A stretch of DNA of 64,000 nt. Source: Scatophagus argus. Taxonomy: Eukaryota; Chordata; Actinopteri; Scatophagidae. This document shows, one piece after another, positions 35,867 to 46,131 of this stretch. The stretch's first letter is position 1. Every line of letters starts with the position of its first letter. The stretch is from NCBI RefSeq assembly GCF_020382885.2, contig NC_058499.1, positions 13,253,872 to 13,317,871 of the forward strand, written 5' to 3'. Under the pieces are notes generated by a model. It had not been told where the DNA came from. It did no database searches and saw nothing but the letters and a program-made list of their open reading frames with translations. The position numbers and the translations under genes are program-made.

Positions 35867-38786
35867 TTAGTCCTCAATGGAGCGGATGTATCTCTCGTAG
35901 GCTGCTTCATCCATTAGAGTATCAAGCTCTGCGGGGTTGGCAATGGTCATCTTCATCAACCAACCTAAAATGAAGAGGTTTAAATCAGGTTAGACTATGA
36001 GTAGAGGGCCATATCAGTGTTTTTGTATAGCTCAGCCCACATACAGTATTTTTAACATCACTGCCACTGGCTTCCTTTTTTCATTTGAATATGATAATCT
36101 ACAACCCACATTCCCAAAAAGTTGGGATGCAGTAATCAAACTGATTATTTGATCTGTTTGACATATACTAAGTTGAAAACAGAAAAGTGGCAATATACTT
36201 GTGTGTTTCATCCGAGCAATTTCAGTGAGTTGGGAATTTGATGATATCAGCATGTACGAAATAAGCTGGGACAGAGACAACAGTGGAAAGCCGACTGCTC
36301 AGAAAACACCTGCTTGGAAAGTTCCATTGATAACAGGTGAAAATGTCATGGTTGCGTATGAAAGGGGCATCCTCAAAAAGCTCACTTGTTCACAAACAAG
36401 GATGAGGTAAGGTTCACCACTCTGAAACACAAGATTGTGTGAAGGATATGACTGCACGGGCTCTGTAAAACTTGTGTCGGTAAAGAAATGATTGTTTTTG
36501 ATAAGGCAACAAAGCACGTCACTGGGCTTGTTTCGGATGTACTGCCAAGGATATAGTTAGTGAAAACTCTTTGCAGTGACAATGTAATTCCGGCAAAAGC
36601 AAAAAGCATTTTTTGCCACATCAACCAAGCTGATTTTCAAATTTGTCAATGAAAGGAAACCATGTTGCTGGTATGCCGTGAAAAACAGCGAGCAGTAATT
36701 TGTGACATTACGAATTTGTTATAACATGCAAAAAAAGTTGGTATATATCAGGTGTGTGGTAAAGATGGCTCACACTACAAAATGTGCTACATTGGTTACT
36801 CTTCACAAACAAAATAAAAAAAGATTATACAAAGTACAAGACAGTAATTTGAATTATACAAAAAGGTCTTCACTCCTAGTGGCTTCCTACTATGCTATGT
36901 TGCATTACTGCCATCTACTGCCAAACTGGAACCAGTAAATATTTTCCTTAAACCTCAGAGCCGATTTCTGGGAAGATTATAGTTTGCAAAACCAAAAACA
37001 GTAAAACATTTCTTAATCAGTATTTAGATGTTATATTAAAGTTTTGAAACGGGTTAAAATTAAACATTTATCTGTAAAAATGTATTTGTATGATCCAGAC
37101 CTGCAGCCACAGTTTTATAAATTTTCTTTTTTACCTGGTGTTCAAGTACAAAATATACAAAAAAATCTTAGAATCTATAGGGTTGTTATTATATATACTT
37201 TGCAAAGCCTTATTCAAATAACCAAATATTCTATATAGATTACGCATTTTTAAGTGTGTGCTTACCATCTTTATAGCAAGATTGGTTGACCAGACCCGGT
37301 TTGTCTGCCAGTAATGTATTGACCTCTACGACTTCTCCAGTCAAAGGAGAATAGAGTTCACTGGCTGCCTTCACGCTTTCCAGAGCTCCAAACTCATCTG
37401 TGAAAGTAAATGGTAGAAAAAGGTGCATTCACATCAAAGGTCAGGCCAGAAGTATGGCAGCCATACAGAGGACACAGGCAGTTATACTCCAAGTCATGTT
37501 GACCTTAATTAAGGCAGGTGTTTTGTAGCACAACTATATGTGTTTGCTTATTCAGTGGTTCTGCAAGGTACACAAAAATCAAATGCACCAATTCAAAATT
37601 GCATGAAAAAAATATTTACAATTGCTGACTTAGTTTCTTGAGAATAGGTAAAAAAAAAAATCTATCAAATCAATCTATTTCTCATTTTTAAATTTGGATT
37701 TAGATCAACCAATGATCAGCGCCTCTCTACAATCCTTGATGCACGTCACTGTTCTATTAAATTACTTATTTTATTAAATAAATTCCTTTTGGTGCCTTTT
37801 GGTTGAAATAAAGAGTAGCTATGTTACTGTCATCTACAAAATAATGTTGACAAGATCAGACAATCGGTATGTTGATCATTTTTTTTTATTTCACTCATTA
37901 GTAAGATAAGTTCAGAAAACTGTATTAAATCATCGTATTGTTACCCTCAAGCCTGTGCTAAAAATCTTCAAAATAAAATTTTAATTTTAAGACAGTACTA
38001 TCTTAATCACAAATCTCACATCACAAAACAACTACAGCGCGTCAACAGAATTTTCTCTTCAATACCACGGACTGAAACGCATAAGCTTATTAGTACTTAA
38101 TAAGTGGGTGCTGTAATGTTAACGTGAGCCACACTACCCTCATCTTCATACCTTGCTGAGCCAGCTGTGTTCCAACCTCTGGAAGTCCACAGTAAACTAC
38201 GTCTCCCAGAGCCTCCTGCAAGCGGCAGAAAGCAGTGAGAGGTAGCAGCAAAAACATTTACTTCACAGTGTGCTTTGTGTGCGGGCGGTTGTGAAAGTGT
38301 ACGCTCTTGTCCAGAAAACTTACTTGTGCGAAGTGGCTGATGCCGACGGTACCAATTCCTCCGTCTTCTACTCGAATCCATTCGTGCTTGTCTGTGAATT
38401 TAAGCGCTGCAAAATAACACAACAGACTCATGACATAAATAGGCTTCCGTTAGAAGACTTTTGAAGTATTTTGTAATACACGATCAACATGATGATGACC
38501 AGCAGGAACATGCATCAGCGTAGCCAGCTCTCATGCCCTTTTCTCTAGCTAATGTTACCCTCTAGCAACCGAAATTGTCTGCTAACATGCCGCAACGGAA
38601 CGCATTTACGGGGGCCATACATGCTAATTACCTACCTGCTGTTATTCGGCTAGAAGAGGCTAATGTTCTTCCAAAATAAAGTTTAGTTGTCAGTCGCAGC
38701 GGAGAAAGTGGTGCCGAGCGGGTAAGTAAAGGCAAAACTGTGAAAAAGTTGGAAGACAGGGAGCGGAAAAGCCCACAGGCGGCCAT
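35867..38786 (-). CDS. gcsh: Glycine cleavage system H protein, mitochondrial
   Basis: Lipoyl-carrying shuttle protein of the mitochondrial glycine cleavage complex; its lipoyl arm carries the aminomethyl group from P protein to T protein and is reoxidised by L protein. Exons on the minus strand: 38636-38786, 38324-38406, 38152-38215, 37266-37397, 35867-35964; 175 residues, close to the human length. The first exon encodes a Met-Ala-Ala start and an Arg/Ser/Leu-rich, acid-free mitochondrial presequence. The mature part includes [32 protein letters not shown] and [20 protein letters not shown], where the Lys of ESVKA is the lipoylation site. It ends in [12 protein letters not shown]. Intron 4 carries a transposon remnant. 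The gene is tail-to-tail with the photolyase-like gene. Teleosts can have two gcsh copies; I cannot tell which this is. Confidence 0.95.
36100..36745. mobile_element. Internally deleted Tc1/mariner-type transposon copy
   Basis: The left end begins ACAACCCACATTCCC followed by AAAAAGTTGGG, and the right end carries CAAAAAAAGTTGG. Ends of this kind are familiar from a common teleost DNA transposon. The inside contains words from its transposase leader (GGCATCCTCAAAAAGCTCA, GGTTCACCACTCTGAAACAC) and then jumps to later sequence, so most of the transposase is gone. It is non-autonomous and lies inside gcsh intron 4. Identification is from memory; the right boundary is approximate. Confidence 0.55.
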
Positions 38787-40384
38787 GTTTGTCGCTGTCT
38801 GATGAGATCACAGGTCAAATTCTTCTTCGTGGATAAGAGAGGCATCAGTAGAGCTTCACTGCCCTCCACTGACCACAATGGGTTCAACGGAATAACTATT
38901 TTTTTCGTAGGTCATATTTTGATGCTGTACTGAAACTGTTTATAGGTATTTTCTGATATACCGAGTTGCTTCACTATGTATGGACAGCCACATCCACGAG
39001 ATCCAAGATGATTAAAATAAACGAGTATCTGAAATTGCAACTGAAATTTGAATCAAACAATATTTGTCAGTTCTTTGGTGTTTCCGCTCGCATAGGTCTA
39101 CTTATTTGGTCGAAGCTGTGGTTGCCTAAAAGAAGAATTTAACCCATGTGGCTGTGGTTTTGAACTGATGGTTCTTTATTATCATGCTTGCCCCATCAAA
39201 ATCAGAAAAAACATACCTGTATTTTACTTTAAAGAGTATCGGCTTCAACCCCACAGTGATCCAGTTCTCATACCATTCGTGTCACTTAATAGCCCAGTTT
39301 TCTCCTCATTGGCATCATGTTGATGGAAATACTGCAAGCTTTTAGTGCGCTATTCTTTAAAACAGTACTGAATACAGATAAATAATGTCCATTTTAAATT
39401 CCTACTACCAAGTATTGCAATGGCAATAATATCCATTTTTTATTATTATTAAGATTCTTCTTATTATTATACAGTATATTAAGTGACTTCTTTGCTGTAT
39501 TTGAGGTTGTGCCATGTGTAGTCCATTCTCTGATTTGCCACCATGGAAAACAAGCTGAGAGCCTGCTTCTGTTCCATATACTACCCGATGTCCAGACATG
39601 TGAAGGTTGGCAGTCTTTTGAGCAATGTCAATATCAGCTTCGCACTAAATAAACCGAGCTTACTGCAGTGATGAGCTCTGTTTGAAGGGCACACTGCTTT
39701 GCTGTTATCTTTGCATGGCATTCCATTCAGAACATTATTATTAGTACCTATTAGATAAAAAAAAAAAAAATCCAGCAACACACAAAATAATAAAAACAAT
39801 AATAATAATAATAATGATGGTACGTGTTAGAATTACGTTTATTTAAAATAAGATTCTGGAGAAAAACACAGGGTTACGTTGTAAGAAATTTGCTTCTTTT
39901 CATGGGAATAACAGCTATCATCTCTTGGAGACCCATAAACAAGAATTTTATATCAATAATATTATTTAGTGGTATTTAATCACTACATGTACACATTAAG
40001 ATCCAGAGTTATCACAGTTTCTCACATTAAGCAACCATTTTGGAATTTTGTGTATGGTGATGGCAACATATGCTGGTTGTTTTGCAGATGGCCACTTTAA
40101 TTCAGATTTCCCGATTTAAATGATCTGCCTGCACATCTATGGCTCCATTGTAACTAAAGGAAAAAAATACTGCATTGATGAAGTTCCAGGACGCTTATCA
40201 GAGTTGTATCAGGAGCCATGAACTACCAATGAATTTTATCTTTTTATGACAGGTGGCCATCCGGTGTTCACTTTCTGCCAAGTCCTTTGATCATAAAAGC
40301 ACACAAAGACTGATCAGACAGAGCCTAGGGATTTTTCGTTTGGACCAACCTAACAAAAACTTAAATTATTTATTAAGTAACAGT
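38787..40384. other. Intergenic region between gcsh and fam107b
   Basis: The part next to 38787 must hold the gcsh promoter and 5' UTR; the sequence there is GC-richer with several CG dinucleotides. The remainder is AT-rich with an ATT-trinucleotide run near 39440 and an AAT run near 39800. No exon is seen. Confidence 0.5.
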
Positions 40385-41224
40385 TTTATTCATACAAAAC
40401 AACAGAGTATATAAAGAAAAGGTCACTCTCATGCCTGGGAGTTCTACTATTGCTCAAAATTGCATTAGCTGAGGAAATGGCATGTTTATAATAAAAAAAA
40501 TAATTAAGCAAACTTGAGTGTTTCACACGATCATACACTCCCTTTGTCCTGTTCTGGCTTCATTAAACTATGCTGTAAAACAAACTAAAATACAGAACGA
40601 CTAAAAGTGTCCTCCCATATATCTGGGCTAAAAGCTACGAACATAAATAACAAATGCACATTTTGTTTGGCTTTTACATTACACAGCTTCAAGAGTCCAT
40701 CCAGTGTCCACTTTTCCTTTTTTGTTTCTGAAGAAAAGAACAAAAAAACAAGAAACCCCAAAACGATAACAACATTGATAACAGTAAAGAGAAACGACAG
40801 CTTGCTGTGGAGAGAGGAGTGAAAACAGAGGGGATGAAGTGTGTGTGTGTGTGCGTGTGTGTGTGTGTGTTTGGTTGTTTCTCCATCAGAGCTCATTGGA
40901 AGCTTGCTTGCCCTCGTTGAAAGGCGTGTAACATGTCTGTGTTAGGTCCCTCCTGCGGGGGGTGCTGTGTGCGGCTGGATGTGTGTGAGGAGCAGAGGTG
41001 AGTACTGGCAGTCCGTGGCAGGCAGACAGAGGGGTTGTCTTTAGTCTGTAAAGTCTCTCTCCTCACTGCAGGAAGGAACAGCTAGGTTGGGAAAGCCAGG
41101 AAGTTCATCTCGGACCACGGCCAGGTCACCACCACACACTCTCTCTTTCGCGCATACACTCCTGACGTCTCTGTGCCCACAAACACGCGCACAATCAGCC
41201 AGACCCAGACACCCCTGCTGGGTT
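40385..41224 (-). other. fam107b: fam107b 3' UTR
   Basis: It follows the TAA at 41225-41227 on the minus strand. An AATAAA on the minus strand is read at 40385-40390. A GT/CA microsatellite lies at 40839-40870. There is no coding potential. Confidence 0.45.
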
Positions 41225-42838
41225 TTAGGTGGTTCGCTCCTCGCCATCGGTCTCTTGCTTGGTCCTGCGCAGGTTGCTCTTCATCTTCACAAACTCGGGG
41301 GTGTTCTCTTGCTCCTCCTCAATTTTCTGTTGCTCCAGCTCCAGCTGCAGGAACACATACATTTAGATTAAACAAATAATGACACTACAAACTGGATCTT
41401 GCTTACCCAAATTCTATTTGCTCTTTCAATCATTTACCTGCTCCAGTTTCTGTTGTCTTTTCATGAGCTCTATCTCCAGGTCGCTCCTCTTCTTGTGGGC
41501 CTCCTGCTCTTCCTTCTGAGCCTTGAGAACTTGCTCCCTCTTTCTCTTCTCCAGAACCTTCTGGAGCTCAGGTTTGTTCTGAGGAGCCAGACCCCTGTAA
41601 AATAAAGCTTAATGAACAATCCACACGACAATCCAGGGTAATGACACTACAAGGCCCCACTCAGAGGTGGATTAGCGTTCAGATTTGTGTGTAACAGATG
41701 ATAACCATGACCTCGTTCTGGTTTGACATGCATATCTGCATTAGATGTGCTGGATTAAACATGTCAGCTTCAGGAAAGTCTTGTTTTTGAGCCAATCACA
41801 GATTATTCCACATTTTTCAATCCAGCTTTGGAGCTGACTTTTGTAAAGTTTGTTGAAATCATGGGCCTTTTTTTTCTTTTGTCCCTTACCAAACCAGTAC
41901 CAAAAACAACAGAGGGATTGTTACACAATGATCTGTGTACGTGCAGCAAATTTCAGAAAGAGAACAGGGACATCTTAGTAAAGTGCGAGTGTGTCTTGTG
42001 AAGAATAGCAAAAATACCAAATGTTATGTAACGCTCCAAACTCCTCCAAATTATATGAGAGATGGGTGGGGGCTGAGGATGAGTCTAGGGAGTAGGGGTA
42101 TTTAAGACAGAGAGGGATGAAGAGGGGTTGGAGCCAGTTACTAAAGGCGAAAGCCAATAAACAGCAAAGCACACAAAGGATTAGGGAGGCACAAAATGTG
42201 CCGTACAAAAAAAAAAAAAAGAAATAAAACAGAAAACAGAGGGCAGTAAATGGACAGAGGCTATCCGATGGTCAAAAATCTCCATGCTCTTTACCATATT
42301 ATCCGGATTACTTAAGTCTTCTTGTGGTTACTGATTTTCCTTTTACCCGACTGTGCACAGGCTGCATTGGTTAACATCAACAACGCATTAATTAAATCTT
42401 TAAGATTACATAACTGAGTCTGCAATGTTCCAAGAAGGAGTGAGAGGTAATTTACAATGATACACTGCTTTACCTACAGTTACCGCCACTGAGGGCGATG
42501 GTAACGATGGTGAGGGTCTTATTAGTGCACTTTATGGGCTGTGGCAAAGGGGGAAAGATGTGATGGGGCCAGGCTGTTTCTGAGCACCTTGCGCAGAAAT
42601 GAGAGTCAGGTCAAGGTCACTGAAAGCAAGAAGACAGGCTATAAAGATGTTTACGTCACTCTGCTTTCATGGTGGCCAGTGCTTATGTAATAACTGACGC
42701 TCCTATTCACGACCCCCCTCATGAGCACACACCCTCTAGCAGACTGGGAAGAATGTGTGTTCAAAATCCCACACCTCAGTACCTCCATCTGCTCAAATGC
42801 TTCACCAGTCTTGGTGGCTGAATATCTGAAATTGCTGT

Positions 42839-42874
<36 letters not shown>

Positions 42875-44350
42875 GAGGGGTCAAAACAGCGAAGGTAGCA
42901 AAGGCAGAGAAAGGCCCTCAGCTAGAGACTGTTTTGTAATCTTGATTACATAACACATTTTTTCTCATCATCCAGCCATCCATCCATGCATCCATCCATC
43001 CATCCAACCCCCCCTCCCCGTCCTCCTCTCATGAGCGTGACTAATCCACTATGCAAGCAAGCTTTCTATACTTTCAGTACACGATAGATAGTCCAAACAA
43101 AACAAGTTCATTCCTCCAAAACCCTGCAGATTTATCACCCAGATGTCTACTGATATTCAGTCTAGGTGACTAGAAATGCTATTCTGTCACATTGGAACTG
43201 AAAAATGATTTGTTCCCCCTAACATTTTTTATTACATTTTTTCCATATCCTCCTTATCCTGTCCAGGCCTCTTTCTCATCATTCATTAATGCCCTGCTTC
43301 CATCACTACAAAAGCGCCTCACTCTTTGACCCGTTTAAGGCCGAGCATCGCTGCTGTGATGTAACAGCTGTCAACAGCATGTGTGTTTATGTAGCTATTT
43401 ATAGCTTAGGACACAAAGCTGCTGGCACCGTTTGGTGAAAGAAAATACAAACATTTAACATCAAAAGCGCAATCATAGGCACCAGCGTGCACGTGTATTC
43501 ACACACAGAGGCGTTAACATGGATACAGGTTGTTCACATAGAATGCATGAAATCCTCTGTTGTATGGTTTAGTGCGAATATCGGCAGCCAGACCGGGTTT
43601 ATCCTGTGCATTTTATCTGTGTGACCTTTATGTAACCGATTCTAGATACATTAATGCACTTGAGGTTTTATATAATACTTCCTATGAAAGTTTCATACCG
43701 TGAGCTTTATTGCTGCCGGAGTTTGGAGGCACCAGTGAAGTCAAGTGAAGCGACACACTGCAGAAGCATCAGAACAGTCTGCATAGATACTATCAGACCA
43801 ATTAGAACAAAGTGGCAGCGTTACTGTTGACTCATCCTCCATTAGTTAGGCTAAACTAAATTAGCCTTGATCTGGAGACTGTACTGTTTGTGCCAGTCTA
43901 ACCTGTTCTGGATAGGGGAAAACCTGATATTGTTGCCATAAAACAAAGGAGATGATGATAATCCAAAAAGGGTTGGACAGCAATAGAATTTTACCCCTAC
44001 GTAAATGATTAAACTATTATTTGCTCAGTCATGTGCTGCACGTGAAGAAATATAGCTACTAGCTGCTTTTTTATTGTCCAAATGATCATCTGTTTGGAAT
44101 TTAGACATCCTTGATAGACAATAATCTTGTTTTGTTTTTGTGCCATAAACTATGATAAGCTTTCTTGGAAGAAATAAACACGATACAAAGGAAGTAAGCT
44201 GGTTCAGGAATATTTTTCTGACCTCTTCTGGTTCATGAGTAGCTCTCGGTGCAGGTCCTGGTGATTGCGAGAGTTCTTGACTGGGTTGATAAGCTTTTTG
44301 GGTTTGATGAGCTCATCACAATCTCCCTCCAAATAGTCGGGCTCCGCCAT
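41225..44350 (-). CDS. fam107b: FAM107B protein (HITS-like)
   Basis: Small nuclear/cytoskeleton-associated protein of the FAM107 (DUF1151) family, linked in mammals to heat-shock-inducible growth suppression. Minus-strand exons: 44223-44350, 41438-41594, 41225-41344; 134 residues (human 131). It starts [20 protein letters not shown] and contains the family signature [21 protein letters not shown] long charged helix follows, probably coiled coil, with [20 protein letters not shown] and [19 protein letters not shown]. The C-terminal motif is [17 protein letters not shown]. The sequence follows FAM107B rather than FAM107A at the N-terminus and in the helix. The first coding exon begins at an acceptor at 44395, and the frame stays open upstream of the ATG, so a longer isoform is possible. 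Intron 1 of the coding part is 2.6 kb, the second only 93 bases. Confidence 0.95.
42845..42872. repeat. (GT)n microsatellite in a fam107b intron
   Basis: A clean GT run of about 14 units. Confidence 0.9.
42965..43008. repeat. (CATC)n tetranucleotide repeat
   Basis: About nine CATC units with a few changes, followed by a C-rich stretch. Confidence 0.8.
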
Positions 44351-44394
44351 GACACTCCTCCCCGGTGACAGCGACAGACCAGGGTCACACGGAT
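44351..44394 (-). other. fam107b: 5' UTR part of fam107b coding exon 1
   Basis: The acceptor TTGATTCAG is read on the minus strand immediately above 44394. The 44 bases to the ATG contain no stop in the coding frame, so translation from an upstream exon could continue through here. Confidence 0.55.
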
Positions 44395-45306
44395 CTGAAT
44401 CAAAGGGGACAAATGAAAAAGACCTTCATTTGACCATCACTGATGATGACACGGGTTCAGGTGCAGCCCTGTGGTGCACAGGAATCTTTATATTTCTGTT
44501 GCAAGGACTAACATTTTTCATGGACCTATTATTTCTCTGAAATGATGGTACTTTTAAACTGTGATATGAGGACCCGCTCCTCTGGCACCAGCTCAGAGTT
44601 TTTTGAATGGACTGGAACAGGTGCTAAAATTACATAATGGTCCCAGAGTGAAGAGGAACATTTCATACACATTTCATACCCTCATCACAATATGGAAAAT
44701 AACGAAGAGATGAATCAGTACAGGCACATATTTATGTGAATATTTTAAAAGTTGCTAATATGTTACTAACTCAAAGGTTAAATCCACAATTTTTAATGAC
44801 CTCACAAATCAACATGATTCATGACCCCAGACATGGCCACACTGCCTTTACAAAACAATTTTTTACTTTACAAAACAAGAATATTTCACAAGTATTGTGT
44901 TATCTGGCCATCATAAAGCCGATAAACAGCCAGGTTACATGAAGTTGAGCAGTGCTTTGTGATAATTGCAGGGTATGTAAAATAACACCAAAGTAAATAA
45001 CTTACGACAGCTAAGTGCCACTGTTCCTGAGTCTGCTTTGCTCAATGAAAACGCTGCACTGCATCTCACTGATAGCTCACATGCTCCATGTCAAAAAAAT
45101 GAATGTCCAAAAATGTCTAAATGAACACGTCAACATAAAATTGTGTGTGCAACCAAATGAAATGAGAAAAGAATAATATTTGAATAAAACCACTTTTATT
45201 TTTATTTTATTTGTATACACCTAAGATAAAAACAGAGCAAAACAGAGAAGTACTTAACTTTTACCTATAAAATAAATGCACCAAATTCAACCTTGGCTTA
45301 ACTCAC

Positions 45307-45560
45307 CCTGCAGATGAGGAAAGACGGGGTATCTGAACATTGTCGTCATCTCGGCTACTTTAATTCAGTGTGTTTTCCAGGAAAAGCTCTTAAAAATCTT
45401 ACTGTCCTGTTAATCAGTATGTTATCGAGCTCCACGCGGGAGAAGAGCTTTCGTCTGCACAGCTGACTGCTACTGAGCTGGTTGGATTTCAAAGTCTGTT
45501 TTATAGCTGTGCTCACACACACACACACACACACTGTCTCGCTCCCTCCCTCCCTCCCTC
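45307..45560 (-). other. fam107b: Probable proximal 5' UTR exon and promoter of fam107b
   Basis: On the minus strand a CAGG|GTGAGT donor is read at 45306/45307. It fits splicing to the acceptor above 44394. The exon lies beside a pyrimidine/purine-rich tract and a CA run (45512-45533). No coding frame continues across it with confidence. The 5' end is a guess. Confidence 0.4.
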
Positions 45561-45983
45561 TCTCTCTCTTTCCCGCCCTCACCTACTCCCCTCCTACTCA
45601 CTTTCAATGTTTATCTCTGGGCAAAGAACAGTTTCCCACAATGATTAATGAATGTGATATTCTCAACTATTCATTTATGGAATTTCATGGTATTCTTTTA
45701 TTGTCAGTAACATAGTCCTATACAGAATTGACAACAAAAGTCTGTCTTAAAATAACAGTAAACTGATATAGATGTCCAATAAAACATTACTCCCTGTTTA
45801 CTTGATAACAGAGTCTCTTGCATTTCTTGGCCCCCAGGGTCTACTGAATAACTAAGATTTACAACAACTGTGTTCTCAGATGCTGTCCTGCTGTCCTGCG
45901 CAGGTTGCTCCTATTTTTAGGACTGAAAGACTAAAAACAGAGTGAGTCACATTCATCGCTTGTACCAAAGACGCATGATATTG

Positions 45984-46131
45984 CACGTGCCAGACACAAA
46001 GGCGGGGGAGTGCGTCCTCAGAATCAAAACATTCATGTGGAAGATTGGTGTAAGGAGTTAAACGCACCACTAGAAGGCAGCATTCTCGCATCCCACAAAC
46101 TAAACCATGTCAGTTACATAAGTTACATAAC
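45984..46131. promoter_or_regulatory. E-box plus tandem D-boxes upstream of fam107b
   Basis: An E-box CACGTG lies at 45984-45989. Two overlapping D-box words follow: GTTACATAAG (46113-46122) and GTTACATAAC (46122-46131), the second a perfect reverse-strand match to RTTAYGTAAY. The group is about 0.5 kb upstream of the proximal fam107b exon. In teleosts, combined E- and D-boxes mediate light and clock control (zebrafish per2). The link to fam107b is inference. Confidence 0.4.

Larger units (their letters stand above)
41595..44222 (-). other. fam107b intron between the first two coding exons
   Basis: Non-coding. It holds a (GT)n run at 42845-42872 and a CATC tetranucleotide run at about 42965-43008. 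The stretch from about 43260 to 43420 is non-repetitive with TTCATTAATGCCC and TGATGTAACAGCTGTCAACA, which could be regulatory. No extra exon was recognised. Confidence 0.5.
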
